Below the pieces are notes generated by a model that did no database searches, was not told the origin of the DNA, and saw only the letters and a program-made list of their open reading frames with translations. Source: Anaerovibrio lipolyticus (lineage in GTDB: Bacteria > Bacillota > Negativicutes > Selenomonadales > Selenomonadaceae). From it: a stretch of 64,000 nucleotides of DNA. Every line of letters begins with the position of its first letter. Position 1 is the stretch's first letter. The stretch is taken from the NCBI RefSeq assembly GCF_021531495.1, contig NZ_JADYTY010000005.1, positions 1 to 64,000 of the forward strand. Reading direction: 5' to 3'. The position numbers and the translations under genes are program-made. This document shows, piece after piece, positions 18,226-27,136 of the stretch.

Positions 18226-19761
18226 TTATGCCATTTTGTATGTTACAGTTTCCTTGAATTCCTCAATAGACGCGGAAATAGCCTTCTCCAGTGCATCATC
18301 CAGCTTCTGCTGCTGAACAATCTTCTCACCGATTTCTGGATGCTCTGCATGCATGAACTTCAGGTACTCATCCTGGAAGGCTACTACCTTCTCTACAGGA
18401 ATATCTACCAGATAGCCACGAACAGCAGTAAAGATAACCAGTACCTGATCCTCTACAGACATTGGAGAATACTGAGCCTGCTTCAAAGTCTCAACCATGC
18501 GGACACCACGGTCAAGCTGAGCCTTGGTAGCGGCATCCAGATCAGAAGCAAACTGGGAGAATGCTGCCAGCTCACGATACTGAGCCAAATCCAGACGCAT
18601 GGTACCAGCAACCTGCTTCATAGCCTTAATCTGAGCGGAACCACCTACACGGGATACGGACAGACCTACGCTGATAGCAGGACGGATACCGGAATAGAAA
18701 GCATCGGTCTCCAGCATGATCTGACCATCTGTAATGGAAATTACGTTGGTAGGAATATATGCGGAAAGGTCACCTGCCAAAGTCTCAATAATTGGCAGTG
18801 CAGTAATAGAGCCTGCACCCAGATCATCAGACAATTTAGCAGCACGCTCCAACAGACGGGAATGTAGATAGAATACATCGCCTGGATATGCCTCACGTCC
18901 TGGTGGTCTGCGGAGCAGCAGGGACATAGCACGGTATGCCGCAGCATGCTTGGTTAAATCATCATAAACGCAGAGACAGTGGCCGCCCTGACCATTCTCA
19001 TCTTTTCTATACATAAAATACTCTGCCATAGCAACACCGGCATAAGGAGCCAGATACTGCAAAGGAGCAGAATCAGCAGCTGTAGCAGCTACTACGATAC
19101 TATATTCCATAGCACCGGCATCTTCCAAGGTCTTTACCACGCGGGCTACGGTGGAAGCCTTCTGACCAATAGCTACATATACGCAGATACAGTTCTGGCC
19201 CTTCTGGTTCAGAATGGTATCTACGGCAATAGCAGTCTTACCAGTACCACGGTCACCGATAATCAACTCACGCTGACCACGGCCGATTGGTACCAGAGCA
19301 TCCAATGCCTTGATACCAGTCTGGAGAGGCTCATGTACAGACTTTCTGTCTGCAATACCAGGAGCATTAAACTCAACTGGACGAGTCTCAGTAGTAGGAA
19401 TAGGGCCCTTGCCATCAATAGGACGGCCCAAGGCATCTACTACACGGCCAATCATGGCCTGACCTACAGGAACCTGCATAATAGTTCCAGTTCTCTTTAC
19501 CTGAGCGCCTTCCTTAATCTCGGTTTCACCGCCAAGAATAACGGCACCTACGTTGTCCTGCTCCAGGTTCAGAACCAGACCATATATATCATTACCGAAA
19601 TCCAACAGCTCGCCAGCCATGGCCTTGTTCAAGCCATGAATATGGGCAATACCGTCACCGATTTCGATAACAGAGCCAACTTCATCAACATTCAGATCAA
19701 CAGCATAATTTTTGATCTGATCCTTGATAATGGCTGTTATTTCTTCCGGATTCATCTTCAT
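18226..19761 (-). CDS. atpA: ATP synthase F1 alpha subunit
   Basis: This 511-aa non-catalytic nucleotide-binding subunit has Walker [11 protein letters not shown] and the alpha signature [17 protein letters not shown]. It starts [11 protein letters not shown] behind GGGGTGACAGCG. Length and domain order (beta barrel, P-loop domain, helical C-terminus) are normal. It lies 23 bases after atpH in the same operon. Confidence 0.97.
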   Translation of the reverse strand: MKMNPEEITAIIKDQIKNYAVDLNVDEVGSVIEIGDGIAHIHGLNKAMAGELLDFGNDIYGLVLNLEQDNVGAVILGGETEIKEGAQVKRTGTIMQVPVGQAMIGRVVDALGRPIDGKGPIPTTETRPVEFNAPGIADRKSVHEPLQTGIKALDALVPIGRGQRELIIGDRGTGKTAIAVDTILNQKGQNCICVYVAIGQKASTVARVVKTLEDAGAMEYSIVVAATAADSAPLQYLAPYAGVAMAEYFMYRKDENGQGGHCLCVYDDLTKHAAAYRAMSLLLRRPPGREAYPGDVFYLHSRLLERAAKLSDDLGAGSITALPIIETLAGDLSAYIPTNVISITDGQIMLETDAFYSGIRPAISVGLSVSRVGGSAQIKAMKQVAGTMRLDLAQYRELAAFSQFASDLDAATKAQLDRGVRMVETLKQAQYSPMSVEDQVLVIFTAVRGYLVDIPVEKVVAFQDEYLKFMHAEHPEIGEKIVQQQKLDDALEKAISASIEEFKETVTYKMA

Positions 19762-19784
19762 ACTTCGCTGTCACCCCAATTTTA

Positions 19785-20327
19785 TCAATTACTTGCCATC
19801 AATTCAGCCTTGAGAGCCTGCAAGCGTCCGATAACACTGCCGTCAATACGGGTGTCACCAATCTTTACCACCACGCCGCCAATAATGGACTGGTCCTGAT
19901 GAGTACGGAGCTGTACCTTTTTGCCGGTTACAGACTCCAGCTTGCTGCTCAGGCGGCTCCGAAGCTCCGCCTTCAATTCATAAGCCGTAGTAACATCTGC
20001 AACGATGATACCCTGGGCCTTGTTGGACAGCTCCTGATAGCAGTCGTTAATAGCCTCCAGCAGCACAATGCGGCGCTTGTCCACCAGCAGGAGCAGGAAA
20101 TTCATCATCATAGGTGAAACCTGATCCTTTAACAGCCTGAGAAGCACCTGCTTCTTATCTTCCGGCTGTATCTGGGGATTGGTCAGGAAGTCCTTCAATT
20201 CTGCCTGAGCAAATAGAGCCTGACTTACATCGGCAAGCTCACGGCCATATTCCTCAAGCTTATTGTCCTCATTGGCAATCTCAAAGATTGCCGTCCCGTA
20301 TTTACGGGCAAGCTGTATATTTAGCAT
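19785..20327 (-). CDS. atpH: ATP synthase F1 delta subunit
   Basis: The 180-aa peripheral-stalk subunit (OSCP/delta family) has the helical N-terminal domain that caps the alpha subunits and a C-terminal signature IIGGVVVKIGDTRIDGSVIGRLQALK. Its start overlaps the end of atpF by seven bases, a usual coupling for stoichiometric stalk subunits. Confidence 0.95.
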   Translation of the reverse strand: MLNIQLARKYGTAIFEIANEDNKLEEYGRELADVSQALFAQAELKDFLTNPQIQPEDKKQVLLRLLKDQVSPMMMNFLLLLVDKRRIVLLEAINDCYQELSNKAQGIIVADVTTAYELKAELRSRLSSKLESVTGKKVQLRTHQDQSIIGGVVVKIGDTRIDGSVIGRLQALKAELMASN

Positions 20328-20824
20328 GGCAGATCACCAATTTTGTCCTTATCCAGCTGATCAATAAACTCGCCAATAAGGGCCTCATTCTCAGCAGCAT
20401 CCATATTCTTGGAAACAATCTTCTGAGCTGCAGCCATTGAAAGAACCACCATCTGGCTTTTCAACTGCTCTACAGCCTGGGAACGCTCACGCTGAATCTG
20501 CTGCTGGGCAGCTTCCTTCATCTGCTTGATTTCGCTATGAGTCTCCTGAATCTTGGCAGAATGCTCATCCTGAGCACGCTTTTCTGCCTTATCCATAATA
20601 TCCTGTGCCTTGACACGAGCACTAGCCAGCTGTGCCTTGTAATCCTTCAGGACAGCTTCAGCCTCTGCCATATCAGCATCAGCCTTCTCAATGCTGCCAG
20701 CAATGCGCTCCTCGCGCTCCTTCAGCATTTTTACGATAGGCTTATAGGCCACCAAGCGGAGAACGACAACCAGAATCAAGAAGTTCAGCATCTGAGCAAC
20801 CAGTGTTGCATTTATATCTATCAA
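20321..20824 (-). CDS. atpF: ATP synthase Fo b subunit
   Basis: This 167-aa protein has one N-terminal membrane helix (residues ~5-25, LVAQMLNFLILVVVLRLVAY) and then a long charged coiled coil that forms the peripheral stator with delta. The start is TTG at 20824, preceded by GGAGGCAATAGAA. It overlaps atpH by seven bases. Confidence 0.94.
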   Translation of the reverse strand: MIDINATLVAQMLNFLILVVVLRLVAYKPIVKMLKEREERIAGSIEKADADMAEAEAVLKDYKAQLASARVKAQDIMDKAEKRAQDEHSAKIQETHSEIKQMKEAAQQQIQRERSQAVEQLKSQMVVLSMAAAQKIVSKNMDAAENEALIGEFIDQLDKDKIGDLPC

Positions 20825-20864
20825 TTCTATTGCCTCCTCTAAAAATCACACTTCAAATAGTCTC

Positions 20865-21116
20865 TTATTTGATGAGCGGATTTGCAAAGAGCATAATCAG
20901 GGCAATAACTGTAGCAATAATTGCCATGGACTCTACCAGACCGATAGAAATCAGGGTGTTGGTGAACAGCACGTTCTTAGCCTCTGGCTGACGAGTCAAG
21001 CCCTCGATGAACTTGCTAGCAACAAGGCTATCGCCAAGACCTGCACCGATTGCTGCCAAACCCATAGTAATACCTGCACCCAGCAGAGCTGCTGCTACCA
21101 TAATTGCGTTTTCCAT
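20865..21116 (-). CDS. atpE: ATP synthase Fo c subunit, two-carboxylate type
   Basis: The start at 21116 is decided by AGGAGG nine bases upstream, giving an 83-aa two-helix hairpin. The polar loop TRQPEAK is intact. The ion-binding carboxylate is E62 followed by S63 (GLVESMAII), as in Na+-binding c subunits. The position that is Gln in the Ilyobacter Na+ c ring is Asp29 here (GAGLGDSLVAS). That gives two carboxylates per site, a pattern described for the Fusobacterium nucleatum Na+ ring (there with Glu). Coupling ion Na+ is therefore likely, but this is inference from alignment by eye. Confidence 0.93.
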   Translation of the reverse strand: MENAIMVAAALLGAGITMGLAAIGAGLGDSLVASKFIEGLTRQPEAKNVLFTNTLISIGLVESMAIIATVIALIMLFANPLIK

Positions 21117-21164
21117 TAGAAAAATCCTCCTCTTACATTCCAATTCATAAAAATAGATAAATCC

Positions 21165-21836
21165 TTAGTCTTCACTTTCCTTGACTGCATTGGCAAGATA
21201 TGCCAAGGACAGACTGGTGAAGATAAATGCCTGAACTCCGCCGATAAAGATACTGAAAGCCAGCCATACAACAGATGGTATAGGCATCCAGATTGGTACC
21301 AGCTTCAGCAGGATGATAATCAGAATCTCGCCTGCCATAATGTTACCAAATAGACGGAAGGACAGAGTGATAGGCTTTGCTACCTCCTCAATGGCATTGA
21401 TAACCACAAATGGGGCTACTGGCTTGAAGAAATGCTGAATATAATGCATGCCCTTCATGTAGATACCCAGAACGTGGACAATCAGAACCATCAGGAGAGC
21501 CAGACCTAAGGTGGTGTTCAGATCATTTGTCGGAGATGCCATCTGTGGCACCAGACCTAGCCAGTTGGAAATTACCAGGAACAGGAACAAGGTAACAATC
21601 AAAGGTGTCAAAAAATCCCCTCTGGTTCCCAAATTGTTGTGAACCTGTTCACGGAGCCAAACAATGAGAATTTCTACTACATTCTGAGCTCCGGTAGGCA
21701 CCAGCTTAAGACTTCTGGAAGCCAAAAAACCAATTGCTATAACAATGGCCATGGTTATCCAGGTCATCACCAGTGTTTCCCAATTGAAGGTCAGTCCGGC
21801 AAACTGCACTGTTTCGCGAACACCGATTTCGTGCAT
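21165..21836 (-). CDS. atpB: ATP synthase Fo a subunit
   Basis: The true start is the ATG at 21836, with AGGAGG ten bases upstream (MHEIGVRETVQFAG); an open frame runs further upstream but only as the shadow of atpI. The 223-aa protein has about five membrane helices and the essential arginine in SFRLFGNIMAGEILI. The C-terminal QAFIFTSLSLAYLANAV helix, which packs on the c ring, is present. The a subunit provides the two half-channels for the coupling ion. Confidence 0.95.
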   Translation of the reverse strand: MHEIGVRETVQFAGLTFNWETLVMTWITMAIVIAIGFLASRSLKLVPTGAQNVVEILIVWLREQVHNNLGTRGDFLTPLIVTLFLFLVISNWLGLVPQMASPTNDLNTTLGLALLMVLIVHVLGIYMKGMHYIQHFFKPVAPFVVINAIEEVAKPITLSFRLFGNIMAGEILIIILLKLVPIWMPIPSVVWLAFSIFIGGVQAFIFTSLSLAYLANAVKESED

Positions 21837-21919
21837 AGAACCTCTACCTCCTTTTGTTGTGCAGACTCTAAGTCTGTCACACCACTTGAAATTCCTTTGA
21901 CAAAATATTGGGGAAGCCT

Positions 21920-22291
21920 CTACATTTGTCTGGCTGATAGAATCAGCATTACCATGCCCAGCATATACACTATGCCAAAGCCTGTGACCGTGGCCAGAAA
22001 CTGTCCAAAGGACACCTGTATCGCAGCCCAAAATACAACCGCCATCAGCATCAATCGTAGGATTGCACCTATAACCACATGCTGCTTGGCTTGGGCGATA
22101 GTCATATCTCCGCTGCGCCACAATCTGCCGAACATTACACCATACCAAACCATGCCAAGGCCATAGCCTGCTAATAGACCAGCCAGCAGCTCCAGCTTGC
22201 CAGCAGCCCATAGATTCACCACAATCAGCACCGTACCAGCAATGAGATACTTTGCCAGTGGCCTGGCCTTTGTCAAAAAAATTTCCCTCAT
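21920..22291 (-). CDS. atpI: ATP synthase subunit I (AtpI-like)
   Basis: This 123-aa membrane protein has four hydrophobic helices (about residues 12-30, 35-53, 72-92 and 98-118) and stands first in the atp operon, the usual place of atpI. AtpI-family proteins help assemble the c ring. Sequence conservation is low in this family, so the call rests mainly on size, topology and position. A strong ribosome site GGAGGAGGAAT precedes the ATG. Confidence 0.8.
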   Translation of the reverse strand: MREIFLTKARPLAKYLIAGTVLIVVNLWAAGKLELLAGLLAGYGLGMVWYGVMFGRLWRSGDMTIAQAKQHVVIGAILRLMLMAVVFWAAIQVSFGQFLATVTGFGIVYMLGMVMLILSARQM

Positions 22292-22369
22292 ATTCCTCCT
22301 CCGATGCAGAGCATCTTCGATTGAATATTAATAAATTGGCAGAAATATAATCCGCCCTCTAACCGTTTC

Positions 22370-22398
22370 ATTATAACATATCTTTTCAGAGAATACAT
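22370..22398 (-). promoter_or_regulatory. probable atp operon promoter
   Basis: On the minus strand a perfect TATAAT (22370-22375) with a preceding TGT lies about 80 bases upstream of atpI. The -35 region 17 bases upstream is poor (ATGTAT-like), so the call rests on the -10 and its position. Confidence 0.45.
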
Positions 22399-22584
22399 CG
22401 CTATTGTGTAAAATAATTAAATTTATTTATTTATTTTTTTGTATGTATAAACATACCTTATATGTAAATAATTATTAGTTATTGAACCTCATTGTTTCAG
22501 TAGATAAAGATTTTTATTCTCAACTATATTGTTCTGAATGCAATCGAATTACAAAAAATATCGAATATAACCCATTTAGCTGTA

Positions 22585-22616
22585 AAAGAAAAAGCCACAA
22601 CATTTTCTGTCGTGGC
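22585..22616 (-). terminator. terminator of flagellar operon
   Basis: On the minus strand GCCACGACA pairs with TGTTGTGGC (one G-U) around GAAAA and is followed by a T-rich run. It stands about 20 bases after the end of the FliT-like gene. Confidence 0.85.
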
Positions 22617-22634
22617 CTTCTCAAAATATTTAAT

Positions 22635-23006
22635 TTAAAGCTGGCGATTAAAACTATAGCCGCCGTTGGTAACTCCCCGTATCCCGTCATAAGCCCTAAC
22701 CTGAGTATTGTTTCGGCGGGATTTGTTCAGCCAGGTTCTAGCCTTGTACATAATCTGCATATCCAGAGGCTTAATCTGTTCCTTGAGCTGAGCACATTCC
22801 TCCGTATGGCGGAAATCCTGCTTTTCCACTGGCAGAGCCTTCATCATTTCCATCAGCTGCTGCCGCTGATCCACCAAATTCAAAAAGGTATCAATCTCCT
22901 CAGCCTTAATAAACTTCAAAAGCTCCTTAGTAACCATCCAATACTTTTCCCACAGCTGGCGATCCGTAAACTCCAACTGGCGTCTAGGCATAACAGGAGG
23001 CTTCAT
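22635..23006 (-). CDS. putative FliT-like flagellar chaperone
   Basis: This 123-aa, mostly helical, charged protein follows fliS with a one-base TAATG overlap. In many flagellar loci that position is held by a FliT-type chaperone for the cap protein FliD, and fliD is indeed two genes upstream. The sequence itself (QLWEKYWMVTKELLKFIKAEEIDTFLNLVDQRQQLMEMM split over two helices) fits such a small helical chaperone but carries no decisive motif. An unusual basic tail (KSRRNNTQVRAYDG) follows the helices. Role inferred from place and shape. Confidence 0.65.
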   Translation of the reverse strand: MKPPVMPRRQLEFTDRQLWEKYWMVTKELLKFIKAEEIDTFLNLVDQRQQLMEMMKALPVEKQDFRHTEECAQLKEQIKPLDMQIMYKARTWLNKSRRNNTQVRAYDGIRGVTNGGYSFNRQL

Positions 23007-23392
23007 TAGGAAGCACCTCTTTCCTGACGAGCGGTTTTCATAGCCTGAGCCCAGGCATCCCGCAGCTCACGGATAATATCCATGCACTCCGTAACCTTCT
23101 CCGGCTTGCTTTTCATATTAGCCTCTACCAGACCATTGTAAACATAATCATAGAGAGGCATAAGCTGCTTGGAAATATCATATTCCATCTTCAAGGTAGC
23201 CTGAAACTCCAGAATAATCTTCTGGGCTTTCTGGAGAGAGTTGTTGCAACGCTCCCACTCCTTGGCCTCCATAGCCTCCAGCCCTTCCTTCATAAACCGG
23301 AGCGCACCATTATATAGCATCAGGGTTAAAGCCTCTGGCGTAGCGGTCATAACCTGCTGTCTCTTATAGGCTTCTGCTGCATTATTAATCAT
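23006..23392 (-). CDS. fliS: flagellin export chaperone FliS
   Basis: The 128-aa helical-bundle protein has the FliS N-terminus (AAEAYKRQQVMTATPEALTLMLYNGALRF) and the LYDYVYNGLVEAN segment. FliS binds the C-terminal helix of flagellin in the cytoplasm and stops early polymerisation. It lies between fliD and the FliT-like gene. The flagellin gene it serves is not in the window. Confidence 0.93.
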   Translation of the reverse strand: MINNAAEAYKRQQVMTATPEALTLMLYNGALRFMKEGLEAMEAKEWERCNNSLQKAQKIILEFQATLKMEYDISKQLMPLYDYVYNGLVEANMKSKPEKVTECMDIIRELRDAWAQAMKTARQERGAS

Positions 23393-23415
23393 ATATTTCC
23401 CTCTTTTTCAGGCCA

Positions 23416-25185
23416 TTAGCCAGTAATATAGCTAAGCTGAGCACCTAGCTTGGAAAGAGCAACCTCCATAGCATCATACTTTTTGTACAGCTTGCTTTCA
23501 TAGGACTTCATCAAGGTCTGGAAGCTGGTCATCTTGGTGTTCATATTGGTAATCAGCTTGCCCAGATAGCTTTCATCATCAGTTTCCTTGCTGGTGCCGG
23601 CATAGTTTTCCAGATTCCTAATGTTAGTGGTCATAGAATTGTACAATCTGTTGGCAATACCAGTGTTGAGATAGTCACTCTTGCTGGTGTAGGTATCAGA
23701 CTGGTTCTTGTTGGTAGAGCCAGAGATATAGGTACTATCCTGGTCAGAAGCAAAGAGCTGGTACACGCAATCCGGATCCTCAGTCAAAGCCTTCTTCAGC
23801 TTTTCCTCATCCAGAGTAATATGGCCCTGGTTAGTGGAGGAAGTAATACCTATAGAGGACATAGAATTATAAGAATACTTGTTGCCCCTAGCATCGGTAA
23901 GAACTGTATCCACCGCATCCACCTCGGTATAGAGAGCTTCCCGCATATCACTGATAATGGAATAGATATTGTTATCATGATACAGAAGGCCAGACTTAGC
24001 CTTTTCATTCCACTTGTTAATCTGGGACTCTGTCATTTCAGATTCCTGCTTCTTGGTCAGTGGCTTGTAGTCAGTATTCTTTTCCTCTCTATACTTAGTG
24101 TTAAGGCTGTCAATGAGAGTATTGTAGGTTTCTACAAACTTCTTCACATTATCCACAATCTTGTCAGTGTCCTGAGAAACGCTGATGGTAGAAGCCTGAT
24201 AGGTGCCATCTGCATTCTTGGCAGATACCCCATTGAAATTGTAGATAACATTGGCTACATTCAGCTTGTTAGTATCAGATTCATAGGTCTTGCCATCAAT
24301 GGTAGCCTTGGCATTGGTGCCAGTAGCAGCTACATTCATTTTGTCTGTTTCGAAAGTAATTGCACTGCCCAAGGTATTATTCTGTCCATCGTAGCTGGCC
24401 AGATGAAGCTTGTTCAGAAGCTTGGCAGATGCCTCGTTATTAGCTTTTAAGCCGATTTTGTTAGCAGAGCCGCTGGTTTTGTTATACAGGCTGAAGCTGT
24501 CGTTGACAGTGTCATAGCCACCCTGAACATTGGCACCGCTGTTGGAGAAGGCAGTAGCCAAATCATTCAGCGTCTTGTTATCCCCAAATATCTGATCATA
24601 GGTAAACTCTACCTTGTGGGTAACAGGCTTGCCATCGCTATCCACCTCATCGCCATCCTGCACTTCAATGGAAATAGCTACATCAGAGCCTTTGAAGGTA
24701 TCATTCTTGCCAGTGGTATCATTCTTAACAAGGTAAGAGGTTTGACCATCGACAGTAGTCTTAGTAGCATCTCCACTAAAAAGCACATCCTTCAGATATG
24801 CACTATTAGCAGCAGAATTATTAGCTCTGTCAATCTTCTGGCCATTGGCCGTCATCAGATAGGCATTGCTGGCCACCTGCTCCACAGTTATCTTGTGGTT
24901 CATGGCAGCAGCCGCACCATTGGCAGTAACGCTAACCACATCATTATTGCTGCTGGTTGCCTGCATGGCACTCATATTGGACTGCATTTTGAAGGTAGAC
25001 ATGCTTTCCTTAAATGCTTTTACATCTGTATATACTGTGTTATAGGCTTCCTTTACCCAGGTCTGCTTTAGCTGAGTCTGGTACATCTTATCGTACTGAT
25101 TCTGCTTGTTCATCATTCCCATTTTTACCAGGGATTCAATGTCAAGACCTGAGCCGGACAAGCCATAGATTCCGTTTGCACCCAT
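23416..25185 (-). CDS. fliD: flagellar filament cap protein FliD
   Basis: The 589-aa protein begins with a typical FliD start (GIYGLSGSGLDIESLVKMGMM) and ends in the helical, coiled-coil C-terminus that forms the cap leg domains. The middle is a variable, surface-exposed, Thr/Ser/Asn-rich region (about residues 90-420), as expected for exposed flagellar domains. Cap proteins sit as a pentamer at the filament tip and guide flagellin folding. The ribosome site is AAAGGAGGG. It is preceded by flaG and followed by fliS. Confidence 0.93.
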   Translation of the reverse strand: MGANGIYGLSGSGLDIESLVKMGMMNKQNQYDKMYQTQLKQTWVKEAYNTVYTDVKAFKESMSTFKMQSNMSAMQATSSNNDVVSVTANGAAAAMNHKITVEQVASNAYLMTANGQKIDRANNSAANSAYLKDVLFSGDATKTTVDGQTSYLVKNDTTGKNDTFKGSDVAISIEVQDGDEVDSDGKPVTHKVEFTYDQIFGDNKTLNDLATAFSNSGANVQGGYDTVNDSFSLYNKTSGSANKIGLKANNEASAKLLNKLHLASYDGQNNTLGSAITFETDKMNVAATGTNAKATIDGKTYESDTNKLNVANVIYNFNGVSAKNADGTYQASTISVSQDTDKIVDNVKKFVETYNTLIDSLNTKYREEKNTDYKPLTKKQESEMTESQINKWNEKAKSGLLYHDNNIYSIISDMREALYTEVDAVDTVLTDARGNKYSYNSMSSIGITSSTNQGHITLDEEKLKKALTEDPDCVYQLFASDQDSTYISGSTNKNQSDTYTSKSDYLNTGIANRLYNSMTTNIRNLENYAGTSKETDDESYLGKLITNMNTKMTSFQTLMKSYESKLYKKYDAMEVALSKLGAQLSYITG

Positions 25186-25202
25186 TGCCGGTCCCTCCTT
25201 TA

Positions 25203-25664
25203 TTACGCTTTCTTATCCAGGAAGGCGCCTAGCCATTCCTGAGCCTTAATCATTCCTTCCACCATTTCCTCTGGTGGATATTCCTTAATAACTTCCTTGG
25301 TGTTCTTGTCCACCATCTTTACGGACATAACTCCTACTTCCTTGTGATATTGGAACTCCAGGTCACAGTTCAACTTGCTCATAAGCTCATTCAGCTCTCT
25401 GGTCATTTCGCTGACAAACTCATGGGACAGAGGGTTTTTGCTATCCTGATTTTCCTGCTGTTCATCCCCGGTCTGTTGAGGGTTGCCAGCAGCATTAATG
25501 GCATCCACGCCATCGGTCTGAACCGCTGACTTAACAACAGCATTGCTATCTGACTGAGTATTCTGACTGCTTGCCTTGGTCTCGCTGGTATACCTTGATC
25601 TCTTGTTATCAGCAGCAGATACAACCACTGCTGCCGTTACCATGTCCTGCATCTTTCCAATCAT
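25203..25664 (-). CDS. flaG: FlaG family flagellar protein
   Basis: I start this at the ATG at 25664, next to GGAGGGATAACG; an open frame continues upstream but has no start signal there. The 153-aa protein has a low-complexity Ser/Gln/Asn N-terminal half and a conserved C-terminal FlaG domain: LNCDLEFQYHKEVGVMSVKMVDKNTKEVIKEYPPEEM, here divided by family into three strands and a helix. FlaG affects filament length in several bacteria. It stands between csrA and fliD. Confidence 0.88.
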   Translation of the reverse strand: MIGKMQDMVTAAVVVSAADNKRSRYTSETKASSQNTQSDSNAVVKSAVQTDGVDAINAAGNPQQTGDEQQENQDSKNPLSHEFVSEMTRELNELMSKLNCDLEFQYHKEVGVMSVKMVDKNTKEVIKEYPPEEMVEGMIKAQEWLGAFLDKKA

Positions 25665-25698
25665 CGTTATCCCTCCATAGAAAAAATGATTTAGTCCT

Positions 25699-25926
25699 TT
25701 AGTTTTTTTCAGGCAAAGCCTGTGACAGATCAAAATCTGCAGGTGCCGCCGCTGCATTGCGGTTCTCATCCTTAATCGCCCTGTAAATTTCTCCCCGATA
25801 GATCTTTACATGCCGAGGGGCATCTATTGCTACCCGGACATTTTCGCCATTAACATCCACAATATTAATGACTATATCATCCCCTACCATAATCTGCTGG
25901 TGGGGGCGTCTAGTCAATACAAGCAT
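25699..25926 (-). CDS. csrA: carbon storage/translational regulator CsrA
   Basis: The 75-aa protein opens MLVLTRRPHQQIMVGDDIVI and contains VRVAIDAPRHVKIYRGEIY, the two RNA-binding edges of CsrA. CsrA represses translation by covering GGA sites in leaders, classically that of flagellin mRNA in Bacillus. Its start overlaps the fliW stop by one base. The FliW-CsrA pair forms a partner switch that ties flagellin synthesis to secretion. Confidence 0.96.
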   Translation of the reverse strand: MLVLTRRPHQQIMVGDDIVINIVDVNGENVRVAIDAPRHVKIYRGEIYRAIKDENRNAAAAPADFDLSQALPEKN

Positions 25927-26372
25927 TATTCTGCCTCCTTCTTCTTAGGAAACAGTCGATGCTTGGTGGTATACTGAGTCTTTTCCAGCACCACCTGTCT
26001 AGCCTCTCTGCTGTGTCTGTTAATAACCACTGGTGCCAGCAGATTAGTAGTCATATTGGCAATACCTGTAGCCGGAATAGATATGAGGGTACATACCAGA
26101 ATATCATCCATTGCCTCCACCCCTAGCTTCTCCATATTGGTATCATCCAGTTCAAAGCTGTAATCTGGGAAGAAAACAAAAGGATCCGTCATGAGAAAAG
26201 CCAGTTCAGGAGTAGTCAAAGATTGCAAAAACATATATGGTGTACCTTCTTCATAAGGCAGTACCACAAATTCATGCTCCTCCTCAAAGGCTGGCAGGCC
26301 ATCAGCAAATCTGATAATATCCTGATCCTCAATCTCCAGCTCGCCAAAACGGCGGGTATTTATCTTTCTCAT
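25926..26372 (-). CDS. fliW: flagellar assembly factor FliW
   Basis: This 148-aa protein has the FliW core (IRFADGLPAFEEEHEFVVLP, PFVFFPDYSFELDD). FliW binds either flagellin or CsrA; when flagellin is exported FliW frees itself and inhibits CsrA, raising flagellin translation. It is directly coupled to csrA by a one-base overlap. There is an AGGAGGC-like site upstream of the ATG. Confidence 0.95.
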   Translation of the reverse strand: MRKINTRRFGELEIEDQDIIRFADGLPAFEEEHEFVVLPYEEGTPYMFLQSLTTPELAFLMTDPFVFFPDYSFELDDTNMEKLGVEAMDDILVCTLISIPATGIANMTTNLLAPVVINRHSREARQVVLEKTQYTTKHRLFPKKKEAE

Positions 26373-26451
26373 ATAAAAGCCTCCAAAAATTATTTTCGCA
26401 ATCCTCTACATACAAATCATAAGCAGGACAATTACTTGTAAAGTTCACACC

Positions 26452-27087
26452 CTATGCCTGTATATCATAATGACCTTCCGTGGTCCACATGCGAATGGAG
26501 CCTTCCGTAGCAATATATGTTTCAGCCTCGCCAACCCGAATATCTATATTGGCCTTGGCCTGAGGCTTAATACTATATCTATCATGTCCCACATTCATCT
26601 GCCCCTTTATCTCCGAAGGGGTTACAGTAAATACCGGATCAGGAATATCCTTGGCCACCCAGGTGGGCCATTTTACCACCTGGTTCCAGAAGTGGGAACG
26701 ATTCTGACGGCCAATAATGCTTTCTCCCGGCTTGGCTCCGTTTTTCGCCATATCCCAGCCCTCCTGGGTATGACGGGAGGTAGCCGCCGCTATATCCTGC
26801 TGTCCCTTCTGTCCATAGGTCTGAGCAAAATCCGTATTATTGAGATAACCATAGGCCTTGCGGCAGGGATAACAATCAATATCCACCTTCACCAGACTAA
26901 CGCCCATATCAGCCAAAGGAGGCTCATAATCCCGGTGCATTTCTGCTGGAACATAGCCGTTTTTCAATCCCATAGCCTGCTGCTGGCGAATACCAATGCG
27001 AGGCAGCTTCTGGTCAATATTCACATATTTCATAGTGGACAGGATACCTGTGCCTCCAATACCATCTAACATTCCCATCTGCCTCAC
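26452..27087 (-). CDS. yviE: YviE-like protein (DUF6470)
   Basis: This 211-aa soluble protein lies between flgL and fliW, the place of yviE in Bacillus. It has the family look: N-terminal DQKLPRIGIRQQQA, a middle helical ADMG...GQKGQQDIA region and C-terminal beta segments (INVGHD-like GQMNVGHDRYSI, ANIDIRVGEAETYIA). The function in flagellar assembly is not known. The exact start is uncertain among the first three in-frame methionines. Confidence 0.8.
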   Translation of the reverse strand: MRQMGMLDGIGGTGILSTMKYVNIDQKLPRIGIRQQQAMGLKNGYVPAEMHRDYEPPLADMGVSLVKVDIDCYPCRKAYGYLNNTDFAQTYGQKGQQDIAAATSRHTQEGWDMAKNGAKPGESIIGRQNRSHFWNQVVKWPTWVAKDIPDPVFTVTPSEIKGQMNVGHDRYSIKPQAKANIDIRVGEAETYIATEGSIRMWTTEGHYDIQA

Positions 27088-27136
27088 ATCCTTTCTAATT
27101 TAAGTATACATCACCAAGACAATTTAGACCAGCAAA

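Larger units (their letters stand above)
22292..22634. other. intergenic stretch: atp promoter and flagellar terminator
   Basis: This 343-base AT-rich gap holds the probable atp promoter at its left and the terminator of the flagellar run at its right. No open frame with a ribosome site is present in either strand between them. Confidence 0.6.

Noticed and set aside
21837-22211. N-terminal extension of atpB by about 125 codons
   Set aside because: It overlaps atpI in another frame and the strong ribosome site is at 21836; the extension is not a-subunit-like.
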